NCBI GenBank assembly: GCA_041628615.1
Contig: JBFKOW010000186.1
Coordinates: forward strand, 1-6,276
Reading direction: 5' to 3'
Length of the DNA: 6,276 bases
From: JAMWZF01 sp041628615
GTDB taxonomy: Bacteria; Pseudomonadota; Alphaproteobacteria; Rhodobacterales; Rhodobacteraceae
Shown: positions 5,912 to 6,276 of the stretch, piece after piece
Layout of the letters: each line of letters begins with the position of its first letter
Position numbering within the stretch: position 1 is the first letter of the stretch
Position numbers and translations under genes: made by a program
The notes under the pieces: model-generated
Told to the model about the DNA's origin: nothing
Databases searched by the model: none
Seen by the model: the letters and a program-made list of their open reading frames with translations, nothing else

Positions 5912-5958
5912 GCGCCCTCCCGGGGGAGGGTCGGGCGCGGCCCGGGGCTGACGCCCCG
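5912..5958. repeat. Double GC-rich hairpin element
   Basis: CCCTCC-CGGG-GGAGGG (5915-5930) and CGGGGC-TGAC-GCCCCG (5943-5958) form two adjacent perfect 6-bp stems with 4-base loops. An alternative pairing, GCGCCC (5912-5917) with GGGCGC (5933-5938), competes with the first. Two strong neighbouring stems in a gene-free region fit an extragenic palindromic element or the core of a structured RNA. No T-run follows, so an intrinsic terminator is unlikely. Confidence -1.
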
Positions 5959-6010
5959 CGCCATCAGGAGTTCTACGCGATGCCACTTGTGCGGCCATCA
6001 GGGCGGCCAT

Positions 6011-6070
6011 AGATTCACCTCGCAGCGCACCGGAACAGACCCGCGCCGCTGCCTCTCGGGTGACATCGCC
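6011..6070 (+). repeat. Dispersed-repeat-like unit, copy 2
   Basis: Second copy of the unit at 5686-5746, in the same orientation; the exact 15-mer CCTCTCGGGTGACAT is at 6052-6066. The copies are 324 bases apart. A third partial copy, AGATTC followed by CTCGCATCGCGC, lies at 5636-5653 and matches only the left end. On the minus strand the units read QGDVTRE and QGNVTRE in the same frame, but I take this as repeat similarity rather than a gene. Confidence -1.
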
Positions 6071-6146
6071 CTGACCCGCGTCAGGCAACCCTGCCCCCTC
6101 TGAGCCTCGACCCCGCGCGGCATCCCGCCGTGACGGGAACCCTGCC

Positions 6147-6152
6147 GGGAGG
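6147..6152 (+). promoter_or_regulatory. Ribosome binding site of the small basic protein gene
   Basis: GGGAGG five bases before the ATG at 6158, a strong Shine-Dalgarno that supports this start even though only 39 codons are visible. Confidence -1.
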
Positions 6153-6157
6153 CCGAA

Positions 6158-6276
6158 ATGTCCAAGGAAAAGAACCGCGGCAACCGCGAGGCCAAGAAGC
6201 CGAAGAAGGAAAAGCCGAAGGTGCTCGCCACCGCCAACAGCGGCGCGGGCAAGGCCGACACGGTGATCGCCGGCAA
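6158..6276 (+). CDS. Small lysine-rich protein, N-terminal part (runs off window)
   Basis: Thirty-nine full codons are visible from ATG 6158 with no stop. The protein is very basic: MSKEKNRGNREAKKPKKEK, then PKVLATANSGAGKADTVIAG. There is no signal peptide or membrane segment. From memory, short alphaproteobacterial hypothetical proteins with an RGNREAKKPK core exist, typically about 40-60 residues long, so the stop probably lies just past the window edge; this was not checked. The GGGAGG site and the GC-rich third codon positions argue that it is a real gene. Function unknown; a basic, disordered, possibly nucleic-acid- or ribosome-associated protein is a guess from composition only. Confidence -1.
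   Translation, partial: MSKEKNRGNREAKKPKKEKPKVLATANSGAGKADTVIAG

Larger units (their letters stand above)
5600..6157. other. Gene-poor, hairpin-rich region with diverged repeats
   Basis: No frame here shows a ribosome binding site plus coding character that I trust. The region holds diverged repeat copies (5686-5746 and 6011-6070, with a fragment at 5636-5657) and a series of small stems: CCTCGC/GCGAGG at 5641-5657, CGAGC/GCTCG at 5773-5785, GCCC(g)ACC/GGTGGGC at 5821-5838, the double hairpin at 5912-5958, CTGAC/GTCAG at 6071-6084 and TCCCG/CGGGA at 6123-6138. It may be a remnant of dispersed repetitive elements, or carry a structured non-coding RNA; the sequence does not decide. Confidence -1.

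Noticed and set aside
5636..6084. CRISPR array or integron attC cluster
   Set aside because: Only two diverged units plus a fragment, at irregular long spacing and with no uniform spacers, cas genes or integrase.
5525..6088. 187-codon minus-strand frame with QGDVTRE / QGNVTRE internal similarity
   Set aside because: The similarity follows the DNA repeat units, which happen to be 324 bases (a multiple of three) apart. The start has no clear ribosome site, codon third positions are not GC-biased, and the 3' end overlaps the 171-residue gene. It could be an eroded gene, but evidence is too thin.
5998..6276. Minus-strand frame of 92 codons at the right edge
   Set aside because: It is antisense to the small basic protein, which has a strong ribosome site, and shows no domain or start signal inside the window.

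Overview
The window looks like chromosomal DNA of a GC-rich alphaproteobacterium, most likely of the order Rhodobacterales. The reasons are the GC-rich coding style (about 69% G+C in a hand-counted 120-base stretch of parE), a ParE of the short alphaproteobacterial type, and a perfect GGTGGGT/ACCCACC palindrome of the kind often scattered between genes in that order. The order is an inference; no database was consulted.

Layout, left to right. (1) Positions 1-793, minus strand: the N-terminal 264 residues of a secreted, beta-repeat-rich protein with a clear signal peptide; its C-terminus lies outside the window. Its upstream region (794-918) holds two CGTAACGAT repeats, a run of ten C (on the gene's strand) inside a promoter-like arrangement, and a hairpin at the end of the next gene. 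(2) 919-1818, minus: an NAD(P)-dependent extended SDR epimerase/dehydratase. (3) 1886-2812, minus: a non-heme Fe(II)/2-oxoglutarate dioxygenase of the isopenicillin N synthase type. Genes 3 and 2 are 67 bases apart, share a direction, and probably form one small-molecule-modifying transcription unit. (4) 2813-2956: a divergent intergenic region. (5) 2957-4912, plus: parE, topoisomerase IV subunit B, complete with all key motifs. (6) 4913-5042: convergent intergenic region with two hairpins. (7) 5043-5558, minus: an unrecognised 171-residue lysine-rich protein in DNA of about 48% G+C, probably acquired by transfer. (8) 5559-6157: about 600 bases without a convincing gene, holding two diverged copies of a dispersed-repeat-like unit and a series of GC-rich hairpins. 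(9) 6158 to the window end, plus: the start of a small, very basic protein.

The genes do not form one pathway. parE is housekeeping, the dioxygenase/SDR pair is metabolic with unknown substrate, the first gene is an exported surface or extracellular protein, and the right third is an accessory, repeat-bearing stretch. I see no CRISPR array, transposase, toxin-antitoxin pair, tRNA or rRNA, and no clear new defence or biosynthetic system. The signals most worth a second look are the poly-C tract in the upstream region of the secreted-protein gene, the structured repeat block at 5636-6084, and the compositionally foreign 171-residue gene.
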